64,000 nt of DNA from CAYNRE01 sp964399535 (GTDB lineage Bacteria > Planctomycetota > Planctomycetia > Pirellulales > CAYNRE01), in assembly GCA_964399535.1 (NCBI GenBank), contig CAYNRE010000030.1, positions 62,001 to 126,000 of the forward strand, written 5' to 3'. Position 1 is the stretch's first letter, and each line of letters begins with the position of its first letter. Both the position numbers and the translations under genes were made by a program. The notes below the pieces were generated by a model that worked only from the letters and a program-made list of their open reading frames with translations, was not told the DNA's origin and searched no databases. This document shows positions 17,901 to 26,159 of the stretch, piece by piece.

Positions 17901-19572
17901 GCAGGTTGCCCTCCGAGCCGATCGTAGTCACCAGCGAGGTAATGATCTCCTCGCGGATGGCGTCGAGCGGGGGGTTGGTCACCTGGGCAAAAAGCTGTTT
18001 GAAGTAGTTGTATAGCAGTTGGGGGCGGTCGCTCAGCACCGCCAAGGGGGTGTCGTTCCCCATCGAGCCGATTGCTTCCTGCCCGTCCAAAGCCATGGGC
18101 GCCATCAGCACCCGCAAGTCTTCCAGCGTGTAACCGAAGGCTCGCTGCAAGGTGGTAAGTGGCTGTCCCACCTGACCGTTCACACCCGGCACCTCGGGCA
18201 ACTGGTCGAGCGTGAGCTGGTTTTCCTTGAGCCACTGGCGATAAGGCCGGCGAGCCGCCAGCGTGCGCTTCAGTTCGTCGTCGGCGATGATCCGACCCTG
18301 CGAGGTATCGACCAGAAACATCCGGCCCGGCTGCAAGCGGCCCTTTTTCACCACGTCGGCCGGGGGGACGTCGATCACCCCCGCTTCCGAGGCCATGATC
18401 ACCAGGCCATCTTTGGTCAGCCACCAGCGGCTGGGGCGCAACCCGTTGCGATCGAGGGTGGCGCCGATCGAGGTACCGTCGGTAAAGGCCATCGAGGCCG
18501 GCCCGTCCCAGGGCTCCATTAAACAGGCCTGGTACTCGTAGAAGGCCTTTTTCTCGTCCGACATGCTCTCGTGCCCGGCCCAGGGCTCGGGCACCATGAG
18601 CGACATGGCCTCGGCCAGCGAGCGGCCGGTGACCACGAGCAGTTCGAGCACGTTGTCGAAAATGGCCGAATCGCTGGCCTGGGGCGTGCAAATCGGCATG
18701 ATCTTGGGCAGGTCGTCGCCCAACCGCTCGCTGGCCAACATGCTTTCCCGCGCGTGCATCCAATTCACGTTGCCGCGGAGGGTGTTGATTTCGCCGTTGT
18801 GGGCCATGTAGCGGAACGGGTGAGCCAGGTCCCAGGTGGGGAAGGTGTTGGTGCTATAGCGCTGATGCACCAGTGCCAGGGCCGATTGAAACCGCGGATC
18901 GGCCAAATCCTGGTAGAACCGCTCGACCTGGTAGGCCAAAAGCAGGCCCTTGTACACGATCACGCGCGACGACAACGACGGCACGAAGAAGAACTTTTTC
19001 TGCGCCAAATGGCTTTCGCGCACCGCCCTTTCGACCTGCTTGCGAATGACGTACAACTTCCACTCGAACAGGTCGGCGGGGGTGTTCTTGCCGCGGCCGA
19101 TCACCACCTGGCGAATCACCGGCTCGACCTCGCGGGCGGTCCGTCCGATGTCGCGGTTGTCGACCGGCACCTCGCGCCAGCCCAACACCGTTTGGCCTTC
19201 GGCGACCGCGAACTGATTGAACCGCTTGACGCACTCTTCCCGCTGGACCGGGTCGCGGGGCAGAAACACCGTGCCCACGCCGTAGTCGCCCGCCGCCGGG
19301 AGCTGAATTCCCAACTCGGGGGCGATGCCGCGGAAAAACAAATCGGGCATCTGCAGCAAGATGCCCGCGCCGTCGCCGGTAAGTGGGTCGCAGCCACAGG
19401 CTCCGCGGTGGGTCAGGTTGACCAGGATTTCCAGCCCCAGGCGCACAATCTCGTGGCTCTTGTGGCCGTGCATGTTCACGACAAAGCCCACCCCGCAGGC
19501 ATCGTGCTCCTGAGCCGGGTCGTAAAGTCCTTGCCGTTGCGGCAAACCGGGTTGGTGGATTTCGTTGTGCAT
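14989..19572 (-). CDS. gltB: glutamate synthase large subunit
   Basis: The product has 1527 residues from ATG 19572, which has AGGAAA upstream; the longer open frame is antisense-like noise. The glutaminase nucleophile is the cysteine in EHDACGVGF, so a short propeptide of about 25 residues should be removed. The order of domains is: class II glutamine amidotransferase (about 26-430), linker and central domain, FMN-binding synthase domain (about 800-1180), and the C-terminal GXGXG beta-helix (about 1260-1440, with GQSLMAFG and CGKGLSGGKVVVYPP). Three cysteines in CIMMRKCHLNTCPVG (around residue 1134) ligate the [3Fe-4S] cluster. Together with GltD it forms NADPH-GOGAT, the nitrogen-assimilation enzyme. 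It is transcribed just after the LysR gene. Confidence 0.97.
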   Translation of the reverse strand: MHNEIHQPGLPQRQGLYDPAQEHDACGVGFVVNMHGHKSHEIVRLGLEILVNLTHRGACGCDPLTGDGAGILLQMPDLFFRGIAPELGIQLPAAGDYGVGTVFLPRDPVQREECVKRFNQFAVAEGQTVLGWREVPVDNRDIGRTAREVEPVIRQVVIGRGKNTPADLFEWKLYVIRKQVERAVRESHLAQKKFFFVPSLSSRVIVYKGLLLAYQVERFYQDLADPRFQSALALVHQRYSTNTFPTWDLAHPFRYMAHNGEINTLRGNVNWMHARESMLASERLGDDLPKIMPICTPQASDSAIFDNVLELLVVTGRSLAEAMSLMVPEPWAGHESMSDEKKAFYEYQACLMEPWDGPASMAFTDGTSIGATLDRNGLRPSRWWLTKDGLVIMASEAGVIDVPPADVVKKGRLQPGRMFLVDTSQGRIIADDELKRTLAARRPYRQWLKENQLTLDQLPEVPGVNGQVGQPLTTLQRAFGYTLEDLRVLMAPMALDGQEAIGSMGNDTPLAVLSDRPQLLYNYFKQLFAQVTNPPLDAIREEIITSLVTTIGSEGNLLAETPDQCRLLRLDVPVLTNQQLARIKQLDRDQLRSVTLSTVFPRAEGAAGLRRRMDDLRREASQAVAQGATILVLSDRDVDARHVAIPALLATSGVHHHLVREGTRTHCGLVVESGEPREVQHFALLTGYGAGAVNPYLALATLHQMQAEGILPADIPHEKLEKNYIKAVGKGLLKVMSKMGISTQQSYRGAQIFEAIGLNSPLVQEFFTGTASRIEGIGLEEVADESLRRHEHAYPSTEVPQLLSLDVGGQYQWRRKGEAHLFNPDVVAQLQRSTQLNSREEFRKFCDLIDRQERRLLTLRGLLDFKPTGASIPLDQVEPAKEIVKRFATGAMSFGSISQEAHETLAVAMNRIGGKSNTGEGGEDPARYVAMPGGDSKNSAIKQVASGRFGVTSLYLVHARELQIKMAQGAKPGEGGQLPGHKVDKQIARIRHSTPGVGLISPPPHHDIYSIEDLAQLIHDLKNSNRDARISVKLVAEVGVGTVAAGVSKGKADVVLISGYDGGTGASPQTSIKHAGIPWELGLAETHQVLLMNDLRGRIVVQTDGQLRTPKDIAIATLLGAEEWGIATASLVVLGCIMMRKCHLNTCPVGIATQDPVLRKKFTGTPEHVVNYFFMVAEGLREIMAQLGFRTVNEMVGRVDQLDTRAAIDHWKARGLDFSAILYQPKVPAHYKTYCAESQDHGIERSLDVTELLDLCRPAIESGRPVEVNLPIRNINRTVGTILSSEITKKYGAGGLPEDTIQLNFRGTAGQSLMAFGVPGVTCRVEGDVNDYCGKGLSGGKVVVYPPRESTFVAEENIIAGNVVLYGATSGELYLRGIAGERFCVRNSGAKAVVEGVGDHGCEYMTGGRAVILGRTGRNFAAGMSGGIAYVWDQDGTFPSRVNLEMVALESLTDTDEIADLKGLIERHVALTGSQRGQAILDHWQDELPRMVKVMPVDYKRALAELQKELEEEHAATAALVAGVSHG

Positions 19573-19628
19573 GAGAATTGTTTCCTGACCGAGCCAATCC
19601 GTACTGAAATTCACTTCCGCGGAGCGAT

Positions 19629-20744
19629 TTAGGCCGATTCCCGGGCTGAGTCCGCGGTCGAGCCCGCGGAATCCGGCCGACGCTCGCCGCGGTGGTTGCC
19701 CCCGCCCCGGCGGTGGCCGTTCCCGCCGCCCCGCGGATGATTCTCCGAAGGGTGCGCCTCGGCGATGCGGGCGCCAAACGGCGCGTTGGCGGCGAGCGCG
19801 TCGCCGTGACAAACCAGAAGTTCCTCGCCCGATACCGACGCCTCCCACTCGCCGCCCGTCGAATCGGGCTCGCCGCGGAGCGATTCGACGAAACGCAGCG
19901 CCGTACTGGAAAGCTCGCGGCCCCGGCGGTAGATAATGCCCAGCGGGCGCACCAGTTCGTCGCTCGCCAGCGGCACCGCCCGCAACGTGCCGGCGGCCAC
20001 CTCGCGCAACACGGTCGGTTCGGGCAGCAAACTTACACCAGCATCGATTTCGATCGCCCGCTTGATGGTTTCGATATTGTCGAACTCCATCACGACCGAG
20101 ACTTCGACCTCGTGCAGGTTCAGCACCCGGTCGATCTCGCGGCGGATCGTCAGCCCGCTCTCGAAACCCACCATGCGCTGGCCTTCAAGCTGCTCCAGGT
20201 CGAGGCAGCCCGCATGGGCCAAGGGATGGCCCGGGGCGCAGACCAGCACCATCCGCTCGGTGCGCCACTCGATGACCTGGATGGTTCGCGACGCCTTGGG
20301 ATAGCTGACCAGGCCAAGATCGGCCTTGTCGTTCTCGACGCTTTGGTACACGCGATGCGGATGCAGGTATTCCAGCCGCACGTTGGCCTTGGGGTATTGG
20401 CTCAAAAAGGACTGGATCGCCCGGTTCATATGGTGCAGGCCAACCGAATAGATCGACGCCACCCGAACCCGGCCCGCCACCTCTTGGTGAAGCGTTCGTA
20501 CCTTGTCTTCCAGCGCGCCATATCGCTCGACCAGGCCTCGGCAACCCTCGTAAAACACGTCCCCTTCGCAGGTCAGTACAAACGGCCTTTTGGAACGGTC
20601 AATTAGTTTGACCCCTAAGCGTTCTTCAAGCTGTTGGATGAGCTGGCTGGCCGCCGACTGCGAGATGCCGTTCTCCCGGGCTGCCCGGGAAAAGCTGCGC
20701 TGACGCACCACGTCGCAGAACACCTTGAGCGATTTCATATGCAT
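19629..20744 (-). CDS. LysR-family transcriptional regulator
   Basis: The protein has 371 residues from ATG 20744 (MHMKSLKVFCDVV; a second ATG at 20738 is possible). The N-terminal winged helix-turn-helix contains RQRSFSRAARENGISQSAAS and IQQLEERLGVKLIDR. The effector-binding domain runs to about residue 300. The final 60 residues are an unusual Gly/His/Arg-rich tail (RGGGNGHRRGGGNHRGERR) absent from typical LysR proteins. It is on the same strand as gltB and only 56 bases upstream, so it may be co-transcribed with gltBD or control them, as the LysR protein GltC does from a divergent position in Bacillus. That regulatory role is inference. A 13-bp palindrome lies upstream at 20859-20871. Confidence 0.93.
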   Translation of the reverse strand: MHMKSLKVFCDVVRQRSFSRAARENGISQSAASQLIQQLEERLGVKLIDRSKRPFVLTCEGDVFYEGCRGLVERYGALEDKVRTLHQEVAGRVRVASIYSVGLHHMNRAIQSFLSQYPKANVRLEYLHPHRVYQSVENDKADLGLVSYPKASRTIQVIEWRTERMVLVCAPGHPLAHAGCLDLEQLEGQRMVGFESGLTIRREIDRVLNLHEVEVSVVMEFDNIETIKRAIEIDAGVSLLPEPTVLREVAAGTLRAVPLASDELVRPLGIIYRRGRELSSTALRFVESLRGEPDSTGGEWEASVSGEELLVCHGDALAANAPFGARIAEAHPSENHPRGGGNGHRRGGGNHRGERRPDSAGSTADSARESA

Positions 20745-20858
20745 AGCGCTTGAAGAACCCGATGGAGTCCAGCGACGAACCGCCCTTCCGGCGGATTCAG
20801 ACTTTTCCGCTCGGATTAGCCAGAGAAATAACAAGCACGAACAGAATCGTTTTTCGAG

Positions 20859-20871
20859 ATAGTAAGACTAT
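20859..20871. promoter_or_regulatory. 13-bp palindrome, candidate operator
   Basis: ATAGTAAGACTAT is an inverted repeat of ATAGT around AAG, placed 115 bases before the LysR start in a locally AT-rich stretch. Its symmetry and T-N11-A spacing resemble LysR-type binding sites, so it may be an autoregulatory site. It is a single copy and unproven. Confidence 0.35.
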
Positions 20872-20922
20872 GCAGATGCCGGGCGGTCGTCAAGCAACTT
20901 CCGGCCAGAGACCACCCGCATC

Positions 20923-20951
20923 GGGGGGGTAGGTGGGTGGGCGAGGGGGGG
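20923..20951 (+). other. potential G-quadruplex sequence
   Basis: Four G-runs (7, 3, 3 and 7 bases) are separated by loops TAGGT, T and CGA. This fits the classic G3+N1-7 pattern. It sits on the strand opposite the LysR gene, about 180 bases before its start. Confidence 0.5.
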
Positions 20952-21270
20952 CCAGCCGGAAGGGGCTTCCCGAAAGCAAACTCGGACCGCCCCTGGCTTG
21001 GAGCGGTGATTCCGCCCGCACGACCCCCGAACCGCCGCCAAGAGGGCTCGCGCTGCCGACGGGGGAAACGGATCGTGTCGGAGTTCCCCACCCGGACGCG
21101 TAGGGGGCCGAATCAGTGTTTGCGGGCAGAGCGCGCGGGGCGCCGCCGAGAAATCGCGACCGGGTTCAACCCCGGGGGCGCAATCGACAACCGGGCGCCA
21201 ACAAGGTTCGGGGCGCCGCTCGGCAACCACGCCGGCGCACGCCCGCCGGGTAGGGCCCCACCCCGCGGAT

Positions 21271-22446
21271 TTAGCGCTCGGGCAGGGTCTTAGGCAGGTA
21301 CTCGTGGTCGCGCTTGCGGACGACTTCGGCCGAGATGATTTTGTCTTTGTCGACTCCCGAAGATTGGCTGGGGTCGATTCGCTTCAAGCGCGAAAGAACG
21401 TCCATCCCCTCGACCACCCGGCCGAATACGGTGTGCTGACCGTTCAAGTGGGCAGTCGGCACAAAGGTGAGAAAGAACTGCGAGCCCCCCGTATCCCGCC
21501 CGGCGTGGGCCATGCTGAGCACGCCGCGGAAGTGTTTTCGGTGGTTTTCGTTGTCGCACTCGCATTCGATGTAGTAGCCAGGCCCGCCCGAGCCCGTGCC
21601 CGTGGGGTCGCCTCCCTGGGCCATGAAGCCGCCCAGCACGCGATGGAATACGATTCCGTCGTAGAACTTCTTCTCGACCAGGCTGATGAAATTGGCGACC
21701 GTGTTGGGGGCTTCGTTTTCAAACAGCTCGATGGTGATATCCCCCTGGTTGGTCTTCAGCAGCACCCGCGGCAGGTCGTCGGCCTCGGCCTCGGCGGTGC
21801 GTAGCTTCTGCTCCTCGGCCCAGAGTTGGCGATAGTTGGGAATCTCGTTCAAATACTGCAGGCCAACCTGGTCGATTGCCCCTTTTTCCTGGGCGGTTTT
21901 CAGGAATTTTTCGGCCAGGTCGAAGTCGTTGGTGGCGAAAGCGGCCACTCCGGCCAGGGCATAAACCTCGTTCTTGGGGTAGTTATGCTCGATGAGCAAT
22001 TTGCCAATGCCGATTGCATCTTCATAATCGTCGTAGGTCTTCACATCGCTGCGGAGAAACTGGGCTAGCAAGTCGCCGGCTTCCTGGTTTCCGTCGGCGT
22101 AAGCGGCCATGGCGGCCTCTTTCAACGGGCCAACCAGGGTCTGGGCTTCCTTTAACTGCGCGTCGTACTTTTCGCGAATCCCGGCTCGGTCGTCGGGCTT
22201 GGCCAGCTTGTATTCCAATTGCAGCGCACGGAGTTCCGCTAGCTCTTGCTTCCAAGCATCGAACCGAGCTGCAAAGTCCGCCGCGCCGGCCGCCGCGGAG
22301 CCAGTCTCGGGCGCGGCCGTTTCGCTCGCTGCCGCGCCGTCGGCATCCTGGGCCCACAGGCCCGAGGGCACGGTTCCCAACGCAAGCAGAAGCGCGCCAA
22401 AGCAACCCAACCCGACTTTGCCCGACACCCGATTCCACAACCGCAT
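21271..22446 (-). CDS. secreted peptidylprolyl isomerase (cyclophilin) with helical N-terminal domain
   Basis: The 391-residue protein starts at ATG 22446, which has GGGGGA upstream and opens a signal peptide (VGLGCFGALLLALGTVPSGLWA). Residues of about 40 to 200 are helical and charged and look like TPR-like or coiled-coil repeats, with ALAGVAAFATNDFDLAEKFL as one hairpin. The C-terminal 180 residues are a cyclophilin domain. It contains the FHR motif in IVFHRVLGGFMAQGGDPTG, then SQFFLTFVPTAHLNGQHTVF. It should catalyse proline isomerisation on exported proteins, probably in the periplasm. A DinB-like gene is divergently transcribed 236 bases away. Confidence 0.93.
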   Translation of the reverse strand: MRLWNRVSGKVGLGCFGALLLALGTVPSGLWAQDADGAAASETAAPETGSAAAGAADFAARFDAWKQELAELRALQLEYKLAKPDDRAGIREKYDAQLKEAQTLVGPLKEAAMAAYADGNQEAGDLLAQFLRSDVKTYDDYEDAIGIGKLLIEHNYPKNEVYALAGVAAFATNDFDLAEKFLKTAQEKGAIDQVGLQYLNEIPNYRQLWAEEQKLRTAEAEADDLPRVLLKTNQGDITIELFENEAPNTVANFISLVEKKFYDGIVFHRVLGGFMAQGGDPTGTGSGGPGYYIECECDNENHRKHFRGVLSMAHAGRDTGGSQFFLTFVPTAHLNGQHTVFGRVVEGMDVLSRLKRIDPSQSSGVDKDKIISAEVVRKRDHEYLPKTLPER

Positions 22447-22682
22447 CGCTCGAATCCCCCTGGCCTGAGACTGCCCTACCCGAGACACCCACGACACCCA
22501 CGGCGGCAGCAGGCCACCTGGCCTCGCGTACCCAGCCCGCCGACGGCGCGGCTTTGCCCCCGAAAGGGCAAAACCTGGAAGCGCCCGCTGAGGCTTTTGC
22601 CGCGAACAGGTTATCATACGTGCTTTGCTTTTCCCAAGTGGGTGCCCGAGCAGAGGGCATTTCCCAGGAATCTGGCAGCCGT

Positions 22683-23186
22683 ATGTCGCAGCTCGAACTA
22701 TTGACCGAACAGCTTCAGTTCACCTGGCGCTACACGCAGCGGCTGCTCGATGCCGCGGCCGAACTGGACTGGTTTCGCGACCCGACGGGCAACTCGAGCA
22801 ATATCGCTTGGCAGGTGGGCCACCTGGCGATGGCCCAATATGGGCTGGCCATCGAGCGTATCCGGGGGATTGAAGCCAACGACGCGGAACTGCTCCCCCC
22901 CGAATTCCGCACCTGGTTCGGCCAGTACAGCCGGCCGGCGGCGCTCGATGCGGGCCAGATCGGCCAGACCGGCTTGCGCGAAGTGTTCGACCGCGTCCAC
23001 GAGGCCTCGCTGGCCATCGTGGCCACGCTGAGCGAGTCGGATCTCGACGCCCCGATCCTCTCCCGGCCGCACCTGTTGTTCGATACCAAGCGGGGCAGCC
23101 TGGCCTGGTGCGCCCGCCACGAAATGGTGCATGCCGGCCAGATTGGCCTGTTGCGGCGCCAACTGGGCGCCGACCCGCTTTGGTAA
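22683..23186 (+). CDS. DinB-family putative metal-dependent protein
   Basis: The 167-residue product starts at ATG 22683. It fits the DinB/YfiT four-helix bundle. The three metal-ligand histidines are His47 in VGHLAMAQ and His146 and His150 in HEMVHAGQ, with the expected spacing. Members bind a divalent metal, and some are thiol transferases; the substrate is unknown here. The upstream part of the open frame (from 22014) overlaps the divergent cyclophilin gene and is not conserved in character. The rsmD-like gene begins 26 bases downstream, so the two are probably co-transcribed. Confidence 0.85.
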   Translation: MSQLELLTEQLQFTWRYTQRLLDAAAELDWFRDPTGNSSNIAWQVGHLAMAQYGLAIERIRGIEANDAELLPPEFRTWFGQYSRPAALDAGQIGQTGLREVFDRVHEASLAIVATLSESDLDAPILSRPHLLFDTKRGSLAWCARHEMVHAGQIGLLRRQLGADPLW

Positions 23187-23212
23187 CGGTACCCGGTTAG
23201 AAATGAGGATCG

Positions 23213-23854
23213 ATGGCCAAAGGCTCATCCCGCCGCCCGGCGCGCAAGGACCAACCGCAGACCCCCTCGCCCCCGGCCGGCGAACCCTCGGAACTGCGCG
23301 TCATCGGTGGAAAGTTTCGCGGACGCAAGCTGGCCTACAGCGGCGACTCACGCACCCGGCCGATGAAAGAGCGGGTTCGTGAATCGCTATTCAACCTGGT
23401 CGGCGCCTGGGTGCCGGGAAAGCATGTTTTCGACTTATTCGCCGGCACCGGGGCCCTGGGAATCGAGGCCCTCAGCCGAGGAGCCGTGGGGGCCACGCTC
23501 ATCGAGCGCCATTTTCCCACCGCCGCTCTGATTCGCCAGAACCTGGCCGCGTTGGGCTGTAGCGACCTGGCCGAGGTGGTGGCCTCGGACACGTTTTTCT
23601 GGGCGCAAACATCGCTGCCCGCGGGGGGCGAAGTACCCTGGCTGGTCCTTTGCTCACCACCCTGGAGCCTGTTCGCGGAGCGGGGCGAAGATCTCGTCGC
23701 GCTCGTCGAGCGATGTATCTCGGCGGCACCGCCGGGCAGCGTGATCGTGGTCGAGGCGGATACCGATTTCGATCCCGCCCGGCTTCCGCGCCCAGACCAG
23801 TGGCGGGTTCGCGATTACCCGCCGGCTCGGCTCTGCACGCTCCGGATGGATTGA
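23213..23854 (+). CDS. rsmD: RsmD-like 16S rRNA (guanine-N2) methyltransferase
   Basis: The 213-residue protein starts at ATG 23213 with GAGGAT upstream. After a basic, Pro-rich extension of about 27 residues come the RsmD signatures RVIGGKFRGRKL and SRTRPMKERVRESLFN. The SAM-binding motif is DLFAGTGALGIEALSRGA. RsmD methylates G966 of 16S rRNA. The catalytic motif IV, normally [DN]PP[YF], reads CSPPW (Ser148 to Trp151). That is an atypical first and last residue, so activity or target may differ. It ends 164 bases before the 3' end of groEL, transcribed toward it. Confidence 0.85.
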   Translation: MAKGSSRRPARKDQPQTPSPPAGEPSELRVIGGKFRGRKLAYSGDSRTRPMKERVRESLFNLVGAWVPGKHVFDLFAGTGALGIEALSRGAVGATLIERHFPTAALIRQNLAALGCSDLAEVVASDTFFWAQTSLPAGGEVPWLVLCSPPWSLFAERGEDLVALVERCISAAPPGSVIVVEADTDFDPARLPRPDQWRVRDYPPARLCTLRMD

Positions 23855-23929
23855 CCGCCGCGGCAAAAGTGGAAATCGCTCGCCGGGTGCTCGCCGCCAG
23901 CGAGCCGCGCGGCGGAATACGCCCGGACG

Positions 23930-23973
23930 AAAAAAAACGCCCGGCGAAAACCCTTTCGAGTCTCCGCCGGGCG
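23930..23973 (-). terminator. Rho-independent terminator of groEL
   Basis: On the minus strand CGCCCGGCG (23973-23965) pairs perfectly with CGCCGGGCG (23946-23938) and is followed by eight T residues (23937-23930). It lies 46 bases after the groEL stop. This is a textbook intrinsic terminator. Confidence 0.9.
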
Positions 23974-24018
23974 ATAAACCAGGTGCCCTCCTCGCGTGGT
24001 TCGCGGCGAGGCGGCCGA

Positions 24019-25650
24019 TTAATACATGTCGTAGTCGCCGCCGTGCCCGGCGCCGCCCGACTTCTTGCCTTCATCCTTGGGCTTTTCGGCAATCAAGGCG
24101 TCGCTGGTCAAGAGCAGCGTGGAAACGCTGGCCGCGTTCTGCAGGGCCGTGCGAACCACCTTGGTCGGGTCGATAATGCCGGCCTTGACCAGGTCTTCGT
24201 ACTTGTCGGTCGCGGCGTTGTATCCGAAGTTGCCATCGCCGTTGAGCACCTTCTCGCAAACGATCGAGCCATCTTGGCCGGCGTTCGACGAAATCTGGGT
24301 GACCGGCGCCCGGCAAGCCCGGAGCACGATGTTGTAGCCCACCTGCTCGTCTTCCGAGAGGCTTTTCGAGGGCTTGCAGGCGCTCGAGGCCCGCAGCAGA
24401 GCCACGCCGCCGCCGGGCAAAATGCCCTCTTCCACGGCCGCGCGGGTCGCGTGCAGGGCGTCTTCGACGCGGGCCTTCTTTTCCTTCATTTCGCTCTCGG
24501 TGGCCGCGCCCACGTTTACCTTGGCCACGCCGCCGGAAAGCTTGGCCAAACGCTCTTCCAGCTTCTCGCGATCGTAATCGCTGGTCGAGACCGAAATCTC
24601 GCGGCGAATCTGGTCGATGCGGGCCTTGATGTCGGCGCTCTTGCCGGCCCCTTCGATGATGGTGGTATTGTCTTTGTCAATCACCACCTTCTTGGCCCGG
24701 CCCAAATCGGTGATGGGCATATTCTCGAGCTTGATACCCAGGCTTTCGAAGACGGCCACACCACCGGTGAGAATGGCGATGTCTTCGAGCATCGCCTTGC
24801 GGCGATCGCCGTAGCCCGGCGCCTTGACGGCGGCGCACTTGAAGGTGCCCCGCAGCTTGTTGATGACCAGCGTGGCCAGGGCCTCGCCCTCGACCTCTTC
24901 GGAAATAATCAACAGCGGCCGGCCGGCATTGACCACGGCCTCGAGCACCGGCACCAGTTCCTTGACGTTGGAAATCTTCTTCTCGAACACCAAGATGTAG
25001 GGGTCTTCGAGCACGCACTCCATCTTGGTCGGATCGGTGACGAAGTAGGGAGAGAGGTAGCCGCGGTCGAACTGCATCCCCTCGACCCATTCCACCTCGG
25101 TCTTCAGGCTCTTGCCCTCGTCGACGGTGATTACGCCGTCTTTGCCCACCTTTTCCATGGCCTCGGCCAGCAGGTTGCCGATCTCGGTGTCGTTGTTCGA
25201 AGCCACGGTGCCGACTTGGGCCATTTCCTTGCGGTTCTTGATCGTGATCGAGGCCTTGTGCAGCCGCTCGGTAATGTCGGCCACGGCCTGCTCAATACCC
25301 CGCTTGAGCTGCACCGGGTTCACGCCCGCGACCACGGCACGAAGCCCCTCGTTGAAAATCGCCTCGGCCATCACCGTGGCCGTGGTCGTGCCGTCGCCCG
25401 CCACGTCGCTGGTCTTCGACGCCACTTCCCGGACCATCCGGGCACCCATGTTCTCGTACACGTCTTCCAGGTCGATTTCCTTGGCGACGGTAACGCCGTC
25501 CTTGGTAACCGTGGGCGAGCCGAAGCTCTTCTGCAGAATCACGTTCCGCCCCTTAGGGCCCAGCGTCACTTTGACCGCCCGGGCCAGCTTGCCAACGCCG
25601 CGGCGAATGGCATCGCGGGCTTCCTGATCGAACGCAATCATCTTGGCCAT
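24019..25650 (-). CDS. groEL: 60-kDa chaperonin GroEL
   Basis: The 543-residue protein begins MAKMIAFDQEARDAIRRGV and has the family hallmarks: KVTLGPKGRNVIL, the ATPase loop GDGTTTATVMAEA, VEEGILPGGGVALLRA and the region around DPTKVVRTALQNAASV. The tail ends GGAGHGGDYDMY, a short version of the usual Gly/Met-rich C-terminus. It forms the double-ring folding chamber with GroES. It follows groES on the same strand after 182 bases, a longer gap than usual. A strong terminator follows it. No CIRCE operator (TTAGCACTC-N9-GAGTGCTAA) was found near groES or groEL. Confidence 0.98.
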   Translation of the reverse strand: MAKMIAFDQEARDAIRRGVGKLARAVKVTLGPKGRNVILQKSFGSPTVTKDGVTVAKEIDLEDVYENMGARMVREVASKTSDVAGDGTTTATVMAEAIFNEGLRAVVAGVNPVQLKRGIEQAVADITERLHKASITIKNRKEMAQVGTVASNNDTEIGNLLAEAMEKVGKDGVITVDEGKSLKTEVEWVEGMQFDRGYLSPYFVTDPTKMECVLEDPYILVFEKKISNVKELVPVLEAVVNAGRPLLIISEEVEGEALATLVINKLRGTFKCAAVKAPGYGDRRKAMLEDIAILTGGVAVFESLGIKLENMPITDLGRAKKVVIDKDNTTIIEGAGKSADIKARIDQIRREISVSTSDYDREKLEERLAKLSGGVAKVNVGAATESEMKEKKARVEDALHATRAAVEEGILPGGGVALLRASSACKPSKSLSEDEQVGYNIVLRACRAPVTQISSNAGQDGSIVCEKVLNGDGNFGYNAATDKYEDLVKAGIIDPTKVVRTALQNAASVSTLLLTSDALIAEKPKDEGKKSGGAGHGGDYDMY

Positions 25651-25832
25651 GTTTGTTGATCTCCGTGTCTCGAACCGGCAGCGGCCCCACTAGCCCCTGG
25701 GCACCGCCGAGTAAGTTTGCTTGGGTTATTTGCCGGGAAGCTTCGCGGCGGCCCGCGGTGGGCTCGCCGGGTCGCATCGCGTTTCTGGGGAGCCCTGGGC
25801 GGGCCCCGAGCACTGTCCGCCTTCGATCGCAG

Positions 25833-26159
25833 CTAGCCTTCGATTACCGCCAGGATGTCGTCCTCGCGCATCAGCACGTATTCGTCGTCGCCCACCTTGA
25901 TGGTGTCGCCACCATACCGACTGAACAGCACCCGGTCGCCAGCCTTCACCTGCAAGGGGTGGCGCCGGCCATCGTCGAGCAGCCGCCCGTCGCCCACTGC
26001 CACCACCCGGCCGCGGGTCGGCTTATCCTGAGCCGAGTCGGGCAGCACGATGCCGCCGGCCGTGCGGGCCTCGGCTTCCTCACGCTCCACAACCACCCGA
26101 TCTCCCAGCGGTTGCAGCTTCAGCGCACTCTTCTTCTTGGGCTTGGCCACGGTCGCCAT
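25833..26159 (-). CDS. groES: 10-kDa co-chaperonin GroES
   Basis: The 108-residue product starts at ATG 26159, with GGGAGGAGA upstream. The start is MATVAKPKKKSALKLQPLGD; the basic stretch of about 13 residues before LQPLGDRVVV is a small extension over the usual 95 to 97 residues. The body shows EEAEARTAGGIVLPDSAQDK (the mobile loop), GRVVAVGDGR and KVGDDEYVLMREDDILAVIE. It caps the GroEL ring. It is the first gene of groES-groEL on the minus strand. Confidence 0.96.
   Translation of the reverse strand: MATVAKPKKKSALKLQPLGDRVVVEREEAEARTAGGIVLPDSAQDKPTRGRVVAVGDGRLLDDGRRHPLQVKAGDRVLFSRYGGDTIKVGDDEYVLMREDDILAVIEG

Larger units (their letters stand above)
20745..21270. other. intergenic region upstream of the LysR gene
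   Basis: No gene is evident in these 526 bases. The first 130 bases are comparatively AT-rich and probably carry the LysR promoter on the minus strand, including the palindrome at 20859-20871. A G-quadruplex-type sequence lies at 20923-20951. The remainder is GC-rich without recognisable coding pattern. Confidence 0.5.

Noticed and set aside
23650..25659. A 669-codon open frame antisense to groEL
   Set aside because: It lies opposite a certain gene, has no ribosome-binding site or family pattern, and follows from high-GC third positions. The same applies to the long antisense frames at 18571-19632, 34530-36482 and 61805-63472.
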